From: Candidatus Saccharimonadota bacterium
Lineage (GTDB): Bacteria; Patescibacteriota; Saccharimonadia; Saccharimonadales; Saccharimonadaceae
DNA length: 32,805 nt
Direction: 5' to 3'
NCBI GenBank assembly: GCA_017420185.1
Contig: JAFOJM010000057.1
Coordinates: 1 to 32,805, forward strand
Shown here in pieces: positions 15,056 through 22,471 of this stretch. The notes beneath the pieces were generated by a model. The model saw nothing but the letters and a program-made list of their open reading frames with translations. It searched no databases and was not told the origin of the DNA. Position 1 is the stretch's first letter, and each line of letters opens with the position of its first letter. A program made the translations under genes and the position numbers.

Positions 15056-17008
15056 ATGTTTAAATTATTTGCGCGGAGTAATAGTGAAAGACATATCTTA
15101 TCGCCAAATGGTACCATAGAGTTTATTTTTATGTTAAAATCCGGTCATATTTCTTATTCCGTGCACAAAAATAGTAAACCTATCATCAAGCCGTCCGCTC
15201 TCGGCTTCAATATTTGTGGCGAAGCCGCCCTCACTAGCAATTTCAGGCTAGTCCGCGCTCACCTTCGTCGTCACACCGAGACCATAGAGCTTCCGTGGGG
15301 TGAGGACCATTATATCGACAATACTTATACAGAGGCCGCATTTTATCTCGCCGAAGACAAGCTCCCCCGCCGTATCATGACTTTTCGCGTACGTGTATTT
15401 GATAACGCCGTGGCTTTTCGGTACGAAATTCCACCCCAGCCCAAATTCCAGCGTCTCTCTATCAAAGATGAGCTCACCGAGTATAATATAGATATTAATT
15501 CTACCGTCTGGAAAATCCCTGCCTACCAGCCAGACCGCTACGAGTACAATTACGAACGTGCCAGCCTCTACGACCTCAAAGCCCCCGCTCACACGCCACT
15601 CACTATCCGCACACCAAATGGCTACTATTTGGCCATTCACGAGGCCGCGCTCTACGACTATGGCTCTATGACTATCAAGCTAGGCAACAAAAACATCCTT
15701 ACTACCGACATTACGCCTCTTTCAGACGGCACCAAAGCCCACGTTAATCTACCATTCCAGACCCCATGGCGGCTAATAATGCTAGCCGACTCAGCTATTG
15801 AACTTACTACCAATCGCGCTATGTATGCGCTAAACGACCCACCCAAGGGCGACTTCAGCTGGGTGCGTACGCTTAAGTTTATTGGTATCTGGTGGGCCAT
15901 GTATGTAGGCGAATGGACATGGGCACCCGGCGACCGTCATGGTGCCACCACCGAGCACGCCAAGCAATATATCGATGCCGCTGTGCGCTTAGGTATTTCT
16001 GGCCTTCTTATCGAGGGCTGGAACGAAGGCTGGGAAGGCGACTGGCTCGAAAACGGTATTCACAATAAATTCACCATCACCACTCCAGATTTCGACCTCG
16101 AAGACGTCGCCAGCTACGCGCGGCGCCACCATATCGAGCTAGTCGGCCATCACGAAACCGTAGGTTTCATCGACAACTACGAGCGCCAGCTCGAAGCCGC
16201 GTACAATTATTACGCTGCCAATGGTATTCACTATATCAAAACCGGCTACGCTGGCAGTATGATGCTTATAGGCGGTCACCGCGAATACCACCACTCTCAG
16301 CTTGGCGTTCGTCACTATCAAAAAACAGTAGAACTCGCCGCTCAGAAACATATCTGCCTAGATATCCACGAACCTATCAAAGGCACCGGCATCGAACGCA
16401 CTTGGCCCAACCTTCTCTCACGCGAAGGTGCCCGCGGTCAAGAATACGAAGGCGGCGCCCTTAGCCCTTCGCACGCTTGCTACTTACCTTATACGCGTTT
16501 ACTCGCCGGCGGGATGGATTACACTAATGGTATTTTTGACATCATGAACAGCGTCAAACGCCTGTCTACCACCCTGGCTCGCCAGATAGCATACTTCGTC
16601 ACTATCTACTCTGGCATGCAGATGGCAGCCGACCGCCCATTTATATACGAAGACCGTTTTCCGGAGGTATTTAATTTTATCCGCAATGTCCCCACCAGCT
16701 TCGAACGTACGCTCCCACTGCTTGGTGAAATCGGCGAATATTATATAGTCGCCCGTGAGGCTCGCGACTCTAGCAGCTGGTATATAGGTGGCGTCACTAA
16801 CGAAGCTCCTCGCCGCGTCCATCTTGGCCTAGACTTTCTCTCTGACGGCGCTTACGAGGCCACCGTCTATTCAGATGGCCACGACGCTCACTATCGCGAT
16901 AACCCCTTCGCTATCAATATCACCACTAAGCACGTCGGCAAAACCGATTCACTAGAACTCTACCTCGCCCCCGGCGGCGGCTTCGCCATCGAGCTGAAGA
17001 AGGTGTAG
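15056..17008 (+). CDS. GH97 family glucosidase, cytoplasmic
   Basis: 650 aa with the full GH97 architecture: N-terminal beta-sandwich (about 1-260), TIM barrel (WAMYVGEWTW onwards) and C-terminal beta domain. Catalytic-region motifs are DIHEPIKGTGIERTWPN with E439, REGARGQEYE, and GEIGEY. At the position where retaining GH97 enzymes have an aspartate nucleophile the sequence reads IKTGYAG, the pattern of inverting SusB-type alpha-glucosidases. Bacteroidetes SusB is periplasmic, but no signal peptide is visible here, so this enzyme probably acts inside the cell on maltooligosaccharides or glycogen. The glycosyltransferase and GH57 genes 4 kb downstream fit the same pathway. Confidence 0.9.
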   Translation: MFKLFARSNSERHILSPNGTIEFIFMLKSGHISYSVHKNSKPIIKPSALGFNICGEAALTSNFRLVRAHLRRHTETIELPWGEDHYIDNTYTEAAFYLAEDKLPRRIMTFRVRVFDNAVAFRYEIPPQPKFQRLSIKDELTEYNIDINSTVWKIPAYQPDRYEYNYERASLYDLKAPAHTPLTIRTPNGYYLAIHEAALYDYGSMTIKLGNKNILTTDITPLSDGTKAHVNLPFQTPWRLIMLADSAIELTTNRAMYALNDPPKGDFSWVRTLKFIGIWWAMYVGEWTWAPGDRHGATTEHAKQYIDAAVRLGISGLLIEGWNEGWEGDWLENGIHNKFTITTPDFDLEDVASYARRHHIELVGHHETVGFIDNYERQLEAAYNYYAANGIHYIKTGYAGSMMLIGGHREYHHSQLGVRHYQKTVELAAQKHICLDIHEPIKGTGIERTWPNLLSREGARGQEYEGGALSPSHACYLPYTRLLAGGMDYTNGIFDIMNSVKRLSTTLARQIAYFVTIYSGMQMAADRPFIYEDRFPEVFNFIRNVPTSFERTLPLLGEIGEYYIVAREARDSSSWYIGGVTNEAPRRVHLGLDFLSDGAYEATVYSDGHDAHYRDNPFAINITTKHVGKTDSLELYLAPGGGFAIELKKV

Positions 17009-17063
17009 AAAAATATGTGCGGACAGGACCCGCGTATATGGTATTCAAATAAATCTACATTTT

Positions 17064-17093
17064 TTAACACAAACGTTAAAAGTGTGCTATACT
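17064..17093 (+). promoter_or_regulatory. promoter of the structured RNA
   Basis: TTAACA (17064-17069), 18-bp spacer, extended -10 TGCTATACT (17085-17093). The predicted start, about 17100, coincides with the first paired base of the RNA closing stem. Confidence 0.6.
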
Positions 17094-17098
17094 TAAAT

Positions 17099-17244
17099 TG
17101 CAACAGTTTGATAGTAAAAGTACTAGCACATTTTATAATTATATTTCCAACAAAATATTGGCACCGTAAGGTAGCTGATTGTCGGAACTATACATAATAC
17201 TAGTACGATTATCAAGCTGTTGCACCCCTGACGGTGCCATTTTT
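17099..17244 (+). ncRNA. candidate structured RNA with a 6S-like rod fold
   Basis: Positions 17099-17115 pair continuously with 17208-17224 (17 bp, two G-U). After a small internal loop, GTACTAG (17120-17126) pairs with CTAGTAC (17200-17206). Next is a large A/T-rich bubble of 18 nt against 12 nt. Then TTCCAACA (17145-17152) pairs with TGTCGGAA (17180-17187, one mismatch). The apical stem (17158-17178) ends in a GUAA tetraloop closed by ACC/GGU. A short hairpin GCACC/GGTGC (17222-17237) and TTTTT (17240-17244) follow. One rod with paired ends and a central bubble is the plan of 6S RNA; that identity is inferred from shape only. The alternative pairing of 17160-17167 with 17231-17238 also allows an attenuator reading. 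Confidence 0.5.
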
Positions 17245-17285
17245 GTTAATTAGAACCTTCATGTCAAGGATGGCGCCGTCAGGGG
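17225..17285. repeat. 16-bp inverted repeat
   Basis: CCCCTGACGGTGCCAT (17225-17240) and ATGGCGCCGTCAGGGG (17270-17285) pair fully apart from one G-T position, around a 29-nt loop. The left arm includes the terminator-like hairpin of the structured RNA, so the two structures exclude each other. Confidence 0.65.
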
Positions 17286-17310
17286 AAATAAAAGCAAATT
17301 AACAAGTATT

Positions 17311-17400
17311 GTTACGTCATTTATTGTTATCGAGGAGCATTAAGCCAAAATCCACCTTTAGGTGCGGTTTTGGCGCCGAGGGGGCGAAGCTTCGATATAT
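17311..17400 (+). repeat. repeat family 2, copy A
   Basis: It aligns with the element at 21052 from GTTACGTCATT to CTTCGATATAT. Its stem is GCCAAAA (17344-17350) with TTTTGGC (17368-17374), topped by CACC/GGTG; outer arms ATCGA and TCGAT pair too. It abuts the remnant of a FISUMP gene that begins at 17401. Confidence 0.55.
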
Positions 17401-17975
17401 CAGACTTAGTACATGATAATACCGCTACAGAAGTACCTACAACCAACAAATTCAGCAGTATATCTACAACAGCAAGCCTAGAGCCTAGTCGCCTGTCAAG
17501 CAGCTCATTCAGATTGTAATGCTCATAATCACGCCGGCTACTATTACAGCTGGTCTGCTGCGGTGGCTAGCAACGATACCAATACTGTAGCTTTAAAGAC
17601 TCAATACAATAACGCCCCAGACTCTGTCTGCCCTGCCGGCTGGCGTCTCCCCACCGGGCTAGATAGTGCCAACACTGCTGCAAGTCGTGAATGGAATACT
17701 CTCTTGGTAGCAGAAGGCATTATGACTGACCCTACAGACTATGGCTATGCAGAAGGCGGTCTTGATAATATACGTATCTCGCCTTTATGGCTAGCTCGGT
17801 TTGACTACGTCAACTTGGCACACTACTCTCTGACGGCACCTACGGTTACTATCGGTCTAGCACGGTCTACGATAGTAAATCTGCGTACGCGTTACGCATC
17901 CGTTCTGTCGACCTCTACCCAACCATCACATATGGCAAGGACAGAGGATGTTCGGTCCGTTGCCTCGTAAAATAA
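17401..17975 (+). pseudogene. decayed FISUMP-domain gene
   Basis: Three frames must be joined to rebuild a FISUMP protein. The first (17403-17518) reads ...TTASLEPSRLSSSSFRL and runs into TAA. The second (from about 17519) reads CNAHNHAGYYYSW, CPAGWRLPTG and ISPLWLARFDYVN. The third (17814-17975) gives LGTLLSDGTYGYYRSSTVYD and the canonical end C-S-V-R-C-L. The simplest explanation is a 2-nt loss near 17517 and a 1-nt loss near 17814. The N-terminus with any signal peptide is missing; repeat family 2 abuts the break. The continuous frame 17563-17970 is therefore not a normal protein. Its end is 1 bp from the convergent metallopeptidase gene. Confidence 0.8.
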
Positions 17976-18548
17976 CTAGACTCCTGGGCTAAAGCCTTTT
18001 AACCTACGCTCATGCAGTTTGTAGTTATGATCGTGCCTCCCCACCTCCGCCCAAAAATCTTTCGAATGGTCCGGATGGTTGATATGCGCCAGCTCGTGCA
18101 ATATTACGTAGTCGCGTAACACTTCCGGTACATTCATCAGCCCTATATTTAGGCTAATAGTGATCGTCTCTGTGCTGCTCTCAGCATGCTTCCGGTGCGT
18201 GCACGATCCCCATCTGGTATTTGCATGTGAGAGCCGAAAATTATCATATTTATACCCATATAGCTTAGCATAATATTCCAATCTGTACGGAAGATACTCA
18301 TGCGCTTTCTTCATCAGCTGCTTTTTCTGATAATCCCTCGCTCGCTGCCCAGCCGGGTCTTTAACCGGCAATTTCTCTCGTATCATTTTGCGGTTAGCAT
18401 TCAAAAATCTCTTCGCTAGGAATTCAGAAGTGTATTTTGGCACGCTCATCGCCAGCCGCCCAGATGTAGATACCGAAAATTTCACGCCACGGCACCACGC
18501 ATTTTTGCGCACTATCACCTCGCCAAATTCTTTGTCTACAATAATCAT
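17976..18548 (-). CDS. YgjP-like (DUF45) metallopeptidase
   Basis: 190 aa. The zinc-binding HELAH motif with downstream HPDHSKDFW, and the TRWGSC motif, identify the YgjP/DUF45 family of M48-like metallopeptidase domain proteins, sometimes called SprT-like. The first 70 residues form the usual beta-rich N-terminal part. The protein has no signal peptide and is probably cytoplasmic. The substrate is unknown; some relatives accompany restriction systems or act on DNA-protein crosslinks, which nothing here supports. It starts 4 nt after the stop of the P-loop NTPase gene, without its own ribosome binding site, so coupled translation is likely. Confidence 0.9.
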   Translation of the reverse strand: MIIVDKEFGEVIVRKNAWCRGVKFSVSTSGRLAMSVPKYTSEFLAKRFLNANRKMIREKLPVKDPAGQRARDYQKKQLMKKAHEYLPYRLEYYAKLYGYKYDNFRLSHANTRWGSCTHRKHAESSTETITISLNIGLMNVPEVLRDYVILHELAHINHPDHSKDFWAEVGRHDHNYKLHERRLKGFSPGV

Positions 18549-18552
18549 ACAG

Positions 18553-19044
18553 TTAGCGCGCTTTAGCCAGGCCAGCTAGCACGTGCTTTGTTTGTGTATC
18601 AAAAGTATGCTTACCAGAAAGTATTACAGGTTTCTCAAAGTCTGCCGGCGTTTCCATTTCTGCTATGGCAGCATCGTACACTTCCTTGGCTTTTCTGATA
18701 GTCTTGTACTTAGACTTAAGTCGCACTTTTATAGTGGTAAAATCCGTCTGCACCCACACCAAAGTAGGCTTGTAATTTTGTGCACGCAGAATATTACGTA
18801 TCTCAGTGCGGTCTTGTTCTGTCTTTAGGCCACCTTCTATCACTATAGACTGTTTCGCCTTAGTAATTATTTCCAAGATAGATAATACCGCCTCGTGCGT
18901 AAATCCATACCCATCCTGTATTTCATCAAGATTATAATACGCAAGATTAAATTTCCTGGCAAATTTCTCTGCAAAAGTAGTTTTACCGCTACCTGGCGCT
19001 CCAAATACTAGCACCGCCCTAAGTTTCTTCCTATTACCTTCCAT
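18553..19044 (-). CDS. P-loop NTPase / small kinase (AAA_33-like)
   Basis: 163 aa with Walker A GAPGSGKTTF near the N-terminus, NLDEIQDGYG, and VLVWVQTDFTTIKVRLKS-type strands near the middle, typical of small AAA_33 or zeta-like kinases that phosphorylate nucleic acid ends or small molecules. No lid or toxin domain can be recognised. The start ATG at 19044 lies 9 nt after an extended -10 box and 5 nt after GGAG. That -10 box overlaps the TGA stop of the upstream DUF3137 gene. It is followed at 4 nt by the metallopeptidase gene. Substrate unknown. Confidence 0.8.
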   Translation of the reverse strand: MEGNRKKLRAVLVFGAPGSGKTTFAEKFARKFNLAYYNLDEIQDGYGFTHEAVLSILEIITKAKQSIVIEGGLKTEQDRTEIRNILRAQNYKPTLVWVQTDFTTIKVRLKSKYKTIRKAKEVYDAAIAEMETPADFEKPVILSGKHTFDTQTKHVLAGLAKAR

Positions 19045-19053
19045 ATTAGCTCC

Positions 19054-19062
19054 ATTATATCA
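19054..19062 (-). promoter_or_regulatory. promoter overlapping the DUF3137 stop codon
   Basis: TGATATAAT on the minus strand: its TGA is the stop codon of the upstream gene (19060-19062) and TATAAT covers 19054-19059, 9 nt from the next ATG. Confidence 0.5.
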
Positions 19063-20025
19063 TACTTTGCGGCTTAATTTAAGATTATCTACTATATTCG
19101 TTACCAAATTAATCTCACCTGCGATCCTGGTGGCCTCAGCCTTCTCGTCAAGCGGCCTATCAGGACTAGGTGGCTCAAATACATCATCACCGTCATTTAT
19201 CCCCACTATCATCTTATTGTCTACGAAATAAACCGAGACTTGGTTGTTGTGTAATCTGCCTAGCTCTTGTACGCGCTCCATAAAATCCGGCGTAAGTATA
19301 TATAGCGCTTCCATTCCATCCTCAGCGTGCACCAAAAATGTTTTATTAAATTCTACTGATTCTGTCTCTATGCGCCGCATCACCTTGCCAGTCTTTCTAT
19401 TAATGCCGTCTACCGGCTCACCGGCAAAAGACAGCATCATTCTCGACTCAAATTTCTTAGGAAGCTCAAATATCATAAATCTCCCCTTAAATATCGTCCT
19501 ATAGTGCGTATCACCTTCATTGTCCTTATACTCCTCCTCTATATGCACATCTGCCTGAACAAATTTCACATTTTTGTACTTTCCGGTAGTCAAATCATTA
19601 GAAAAATACCTATCTCCAGTATCTATTAAGCCAGTGCCACTCAGCACCGTCTTGTCTAACCCAGCCTCATGCTGATACCGTATTTCAGTAAAGTTTTTAG
19701 CTAGCTCTCGCCCTACAAAATACCCTTTATAAGCTTTTTTGTACTGCTCCAGCTCTTTCCTGGTAGTCACAGCCAGTATTATTTTTACAAATATTATCGG
19801 TAACAACACCAAAAATATCATAGCCATAAGTAGTGGAACCACCACCATCGGTCGCACACTACCAAAATTCTGCAGCACATCCTGAAATGTACGAATATTT
19901 ATAGCAACAAACAAAGCCACCAATGCTATCTCCGCTGCTACCACTATCAGTACGGTTTTTGTCCTTAGCCTCGACCGCTTTTCATTATATCCCCGCCGAG
20001 CTTTTTCTACATCTTCAAACTTCAT
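19060..20025 (-). CDS. DUF3137 membrane protein
   Basis: 321 aa. Two TMs (about 24-44 and 57-80 from the chosen start) are followed by a soluble domain matching DUF3137, with KKAYKGYFVGRELA, YFSNDLTTGKY, FKGRFMIFELPK and ILTPDFMERVQEL. Function unknown in the family. The start at 20025 (MKFEDVE) is preferred over an upstream in-frame ATG because a TGGTATTAT extended -10 ends 6 nt before it and would lie inside the longer version. It ends in TGA, the only TGA stop among the intact genes here, and is in frame with the next gene 15 nt downstream. Confidence 0.85.
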   Translation of the reverse strand: MKFEDVEKARRGYNEKRSRLRTKTVLIVVAAEIALVALFVAINIRTFQDVLQNFGSVRPMVVVPLLMAMIFLVLLPIIFVKIILAVTTRKELEQYKKAYKGYFVGRELAKNFTEIRYQHEAGLDKTVLSGTGLIDTGDRYFSNDLTTGKYKNVKFVQADVHIEEEYKDNEGDTHYRTIFKGRFMIFELPKKFESRMMLSFAGEPVDGINRKTGKVMRRIETESVEFNKTFLVHAEDGMEALYILTPDFMERVQELGRLHNNQVSVYFVDNKMIVGINDGDDVFEPPSPDRPLDEKAEATRIAGEINLVTNIVDNLKLSRKV

Positions 20026-20031
20026 ATATCT

Positions 20032-20040
20032 ATAATACCA
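20032..20040 (-). promoter_or_regulatory. DUF3137 promoter, predicted leaderless
   Basis: TGGTATTAT on the minus strand with the hexamer at 20032-20037, 6 nt before the ATG at 20025. Confidence 0.55.
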
Positions 20041-20083
20041 TAACCACAAACCAAGCATAGACTAAACATAGTTTTCACCTTTA

Positions 20084-20110
20084 TGGTATAATGTAACAAA
20101 TAATAAGGAA
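20084..20110 (+). promoter_or_regulatory. promoter and RBS of the 20118 gene
   Basis: Extended -10 TGGTATAAT (20084-20092), then a leader with AAGGAA (20105-20110), 7 nt before the ATG. Confidence 0.55.
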
Positions 20111-20117
20111 AAGCACG

Positions 20118-20834
20118 ATGAGTGAAATTATCAAAAAAGAAACCAAAAAAAATCCAGATTCAGATAAATGGAAAGGTGTTGAGACGGATACATACATACA
20201 ACAATACAATGATTCCGCGAAAAATGCGATGCTAAGCAGCGCATTAAAAGAAAACGTAAAAAAACAACAACAGAAAAAAGAGGAAAATATTTTTGCCGCA
20301 AAAGCTAAAGTCCTTCCATCTTATGGATATGGCCAAGCAAATAACGAGACAAAGAGTGATCAAGAAATATTCGAAGAAAAGCAAGCGGCAAAAGAAAACT
20401 ACGAAAAGTACGGCGAGGGTCTAACATCCGAAGCAGCTAAAAGATGTTTCTCTAAAGAATATATAGCACTAAAAAATCGATTCAGCAAAGTTAAACTGGC
20501 TGAAGAAAAAGAAAAGGACATGTCGCCAAAAAACAGACAAAAATCATACAAAAAACGCGTAAAAGAAGGTATTACGATGACCGAGGAGGACAGAAAGCAC
20601 CTCTTTGAAATGGACAGCATGAATACCTATCAAAGAGAAGAATACGGCCGAAAGAAACGTCGAGAATACAGACAAGCCCAAGAAATGCTTAAAGCACATC
20701 CATTTAAAACCAGGCAGCTATTAAGAAAACACAAACTATTAATTCCTAAAGAATGGGACGACCCAAACTGTAGTCTCAATCAACTCAAACAAATTAACTC
20801 GCTCTTTATATTATTGAGAGAAGATAAAAAATAG
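20118..20834 (+). CDS. hypothetical lysine/glutamate-rich protein
   Basis: 238 aa, not recognised. It is strongly hydrophilic and charged (runs such as KENVKKQQQKKEEN and KLAEEKEKD), mostly predicted helix, with no TM, no signal peptide and only two cysteines. Coding DNA is noticeably richer in A than its neighbours, which may point to transfer or simply follow from the lysine content. It has its own promoter, ribosome binding site and terminator, so it is a real single-gene unit. A nucleic-acid or scaffold role is possible but unsupported. Confidence 0.7.
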   Translation: MSEIIKKETKKNPDSDKWKGVETDTYIQQYNDSAKNAMLSSALKENVKKQQQKKEENIFAAKAKVLPSYGYGQANNETKSDQEIFEEKQAAKENYEKYGEGLTSEAAKRCFSKEYIALKNRFSKVKLAEEKEKDMSPKNRQKSYKKRVKEGITMTEEDRKHLFEMDSMNTYQREEYGRKKRREYRQAQEMLKAHPFKTRQLLRKHKLLIPKEWDDPNCSLNQLKQINSLFILLREDKK

Positions 20835-20879
20835 GTTCTCACTTTTATCTCAATTCTTGAATTAACTTATATATCAAAA

Positions 20880-20911
20880 AAGAAATCAGAATTCACTTCC
20901 GATTTCTTTTT
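20880..20911 (+). terminator. intrinsic terminator
   Basis: GAAATCAGAA (20882-20891) pairs with TTCCGATTTC (20897-20906) with one mismatch, followed by TTTTT (20907-20911). Confidence 0.75.
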
Positions 20912-20931
20912 CATACTAAATTCTTTTGCTA

Positions 20932-20954
20932 AACTTTTCTTTTAAAGAAAAGTT
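20932..20954. repeat. perfect 11-bp palindrome
   Basis: AACTTTTCTTT and AAAGAAAAGTT flank a single T. It lies 9 bp past the tRNA-Trp 3' end and may help end that transcript, but lacks a good T-run. Confidence 0.45.
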
Positions 20955-20962
20955 CAAGCCCG

Positions 20963-21038
20963 TGGCAGGGGTGGCAAGACTCGAACTCACGACACGCGGT
21001 TTTGGAGACCGCTGCTCTACCAACTGAGCTACACCCCT
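20963..21038 (-). tRNA. tRNA-Trp (anticodon CCA)
   Basis: A 76-nt cloverleaf on the minus strand: acceptor AGGGGTG/CACCCCT, D-arm GCTC...GAGC, anticodon stem GCGGT/ACCGC with loop CTCCAAA (anticodon CCA), T-arm GTGAG/CTTGC with one T-G and one G-T pair, discriminator G and encoded CCA. A CCA anticodon reads only UGG, consistent with UGA not being tryptophan. Confidence 0.95.
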
Positions 21039-21051
21039 TTATAAACATATA

Positions 21052-21183
21052 GTTATATAATTCATCAATATTGAGGAACATTAAGGCAAAATCTACGATT
21101 TTGCCGCTGAAGAGGCGGAGCTTTGATATATAATCTTTGATTACATCAAAGCGTAGCTTCCGAAATCTGATGAATTATGTAAC
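21052..21183 (+). repeat. repeat family 2, full copy B with TIRs
   Basis: The ends are GTTATATAATTCATCA (21052-21067) and the inverted TGATGAATTATGTAAC (21168-21183), 16 bp with one mismatch. Inside, GGCAAAATC (21085-21093) and GATTTTGCC (21097-21105) form a perfect 9-bp hairpin, and CTTTGAT/ATCAAAG (about 21134-21150) forms another. No coding capacity and no clear target duplication. It fills most of the gap between tRNA-Trp and the glycosyltransferase promoter. Confidence 0.65.
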
Positions 21184-21228
21184 GATCAAACTTATTATAA
21201 AGTACTATTACCATTTTACCACAAAATA

Positions 21229-21237
21229 TGATAAAAT
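21229..21237 (+). promoter_or_regulatory. glycosyltransferase promoter, predicted leaderless
   Basis: TGATAAAAT (21229-21237), 7 nt before the ATG at 21245; no ribosome binding site. This argues against the longer reading frame that begins upstream. Confidence 0.55.
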
Positions 21238-21244
21238 GGTAGTA

Positions 21245-22471
21245 ATGAAAATACTTATGTTAGGCTGGGAACTTCCACCGCACAATAGTGGCGGTCTTGG
21301 TGTTGCCTGCCTCAACATGGCCCGCGCACTCGCACATCAAGGCGCCGATATAGATTTTGTTGTGCCATACGAAGCTGCCCATTCTGACATCAATTTTATG
21401 AATATTCTTTCCGCCACACATTTAGACCCTATCTTTCGCTATGGTGACGGCGCATACGAATCTTCAAGGATATTAGACAAAATTATCCCCACTATAAATA
21501 AGTCAAAGCTAGTCTCTATTCGCGATATCCAGCATTCGTATTGTGACTTTGTCGAACAATACCTCATGGATTATAAGCCCGATGTAGTCCATGCCCACGA
21601 TTGGCTTACCTATGAGGCCGGCGTACTTGCCAAGCAAAAATACCACACTCCTCTCATAGCTCACGTCCACGCCACAGAATACGACCGCGCCGGTATGCAT
21701 ATGGGGAATCCCCTTATTCACGAGATCGAGCAAGAAAGTCTCATGCTCGCCGACGAAATTATCGCCGTCTCCGAAGCTACCAAGCGCATCATTCACGACA
21801 AATATCACATCCCGCTCAGCAAGATTAGCGTCGTTTATAACTCCCTAGACGAAGATTACAATGCCACCAAATACACTTTCGAAAGCAATACATACAAATA
21901 CCTCAAAAATCTCAAATCCTCCGGCTATACAGTAGTATCTACCGTAGGCCGCTTTACCGTACAAAAAGGCTTACAGCATCTTATGCGTGCCGCCGCCAAG
22001 GTTATCGCCCATAATCCTAATTTTGTCTTTCTCTTTGCTGGCGATGGCGAAGAGCGCAACGAGCTCATCAGCCTGGCCGCCGATCTTGGCATTTCCAAAA
22101 ATGTCATCTTCACCGGCTTCATCCGTGGCAAAAAGCTCCGCGATATTTATTCCATATCCGATATTTTCGTTATGAGTTCCATCTCTGAGCCATTCGGACT
22201 CACCGCGCTAGAGGCCGCACATCACGGCGATGTGCTTATTCTCACCAAGCAATCTGGCGTATCAGAAGTCATCTGGTCCGCTATGAAATACGATTTTTGG
22301 GACACTCACAAGCTTGCCGATGAGATCCTGGCTATCGCCGCCAATCCAGCCCTCAAAGAAACTTTACAGCAGAATGTCCGCCAAGAATACTGTAAAATTT
22401 CCTGGGATCAAGTTGCCAAAAAATGTCTAAAGATTTATAATAAAGCTATGAACCATAAGGATTTACGGTAA
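21245..22471 (+). CDS. GT4/GT5-type glycosyltransferase (glycogen synthase-like)
   Basis: 408 aa from the chosen ATG. A GT-B fold is clear: the N-terminal MLGWELPPHNSGGLGVA loop, DVVHAHDWLT, VSTVGRFTVQKGLQHL at the start of the second domain, and the nucleotide-sugar motif SEPFGLTALEA. The glycine-rich opening loop matches glycogen/starch synthase-type enzymes that add glucose from UDP- or ADP-glucose. Start choice: MKILMLGW follows a 7-nt gap after the -10 box, and the additional 36 upstream residues in the longer frame cover promoter and repeat sequence. The stop TAA overlaps the GH57 ATG (TAATG), so the pair is a tight operon for alpha-glucan metabolism. Confidence 0.88.
   Translation: MKILMLGWELPPHNSGGLGVACLNMARALAHQGADIDFVVPYEAAHSDINFMNILSATHLDPIFRYGDGAYESSRILDKIIPTINKSKLVSIRDIQHSYCDFVEQYLMDYKPDVVHAHDWLTYEAGVLAKQKYHTPLIAHVHATEYDRAGMHMGNPLIHEIEQESLMLADEIIAVSEATKRIIHDKYHIPLSKISVVYNSLDEDYNATKYTFESNTYKYLKNLKSSGYTVVSTVGRFTVQKGLQHLMRAAAKVIAHNPNFVFLFAGDGEERNELISLAADLGISKNVIFTGFIRGKKLRDIYSISDIFVMSSISEPFGLTALEAAHHGDVLILTKQSGVSEVIWSAMKYDFWDTHKLADEILAIAANPALKETLQQNVRQEYCKISWDQVAKKCLKIYNKAMNHKDLR

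Noticed and set aside
17015-17197. 60-aa reading frame over the RNA candidate
   Set aside because: No ribosome binding site or family resemblance, and it lies across a promoter and a strongly paired RNA.
19060-19062. UGA reassigned to glycine, as in Absconditabacteria and Gracilibacteria
   Set aside because: Long genes are complete without any in-frame TGA, so UGA is not a regular sense codon; it is simply rare as a stop.
21137-21244. Longer N-terminus for the glycosyltransferase
   Set aside because: The extra 36 codons overlap repeat family 2 and the promoter; the GT-B fold starts naturally at the ATG at 21245.
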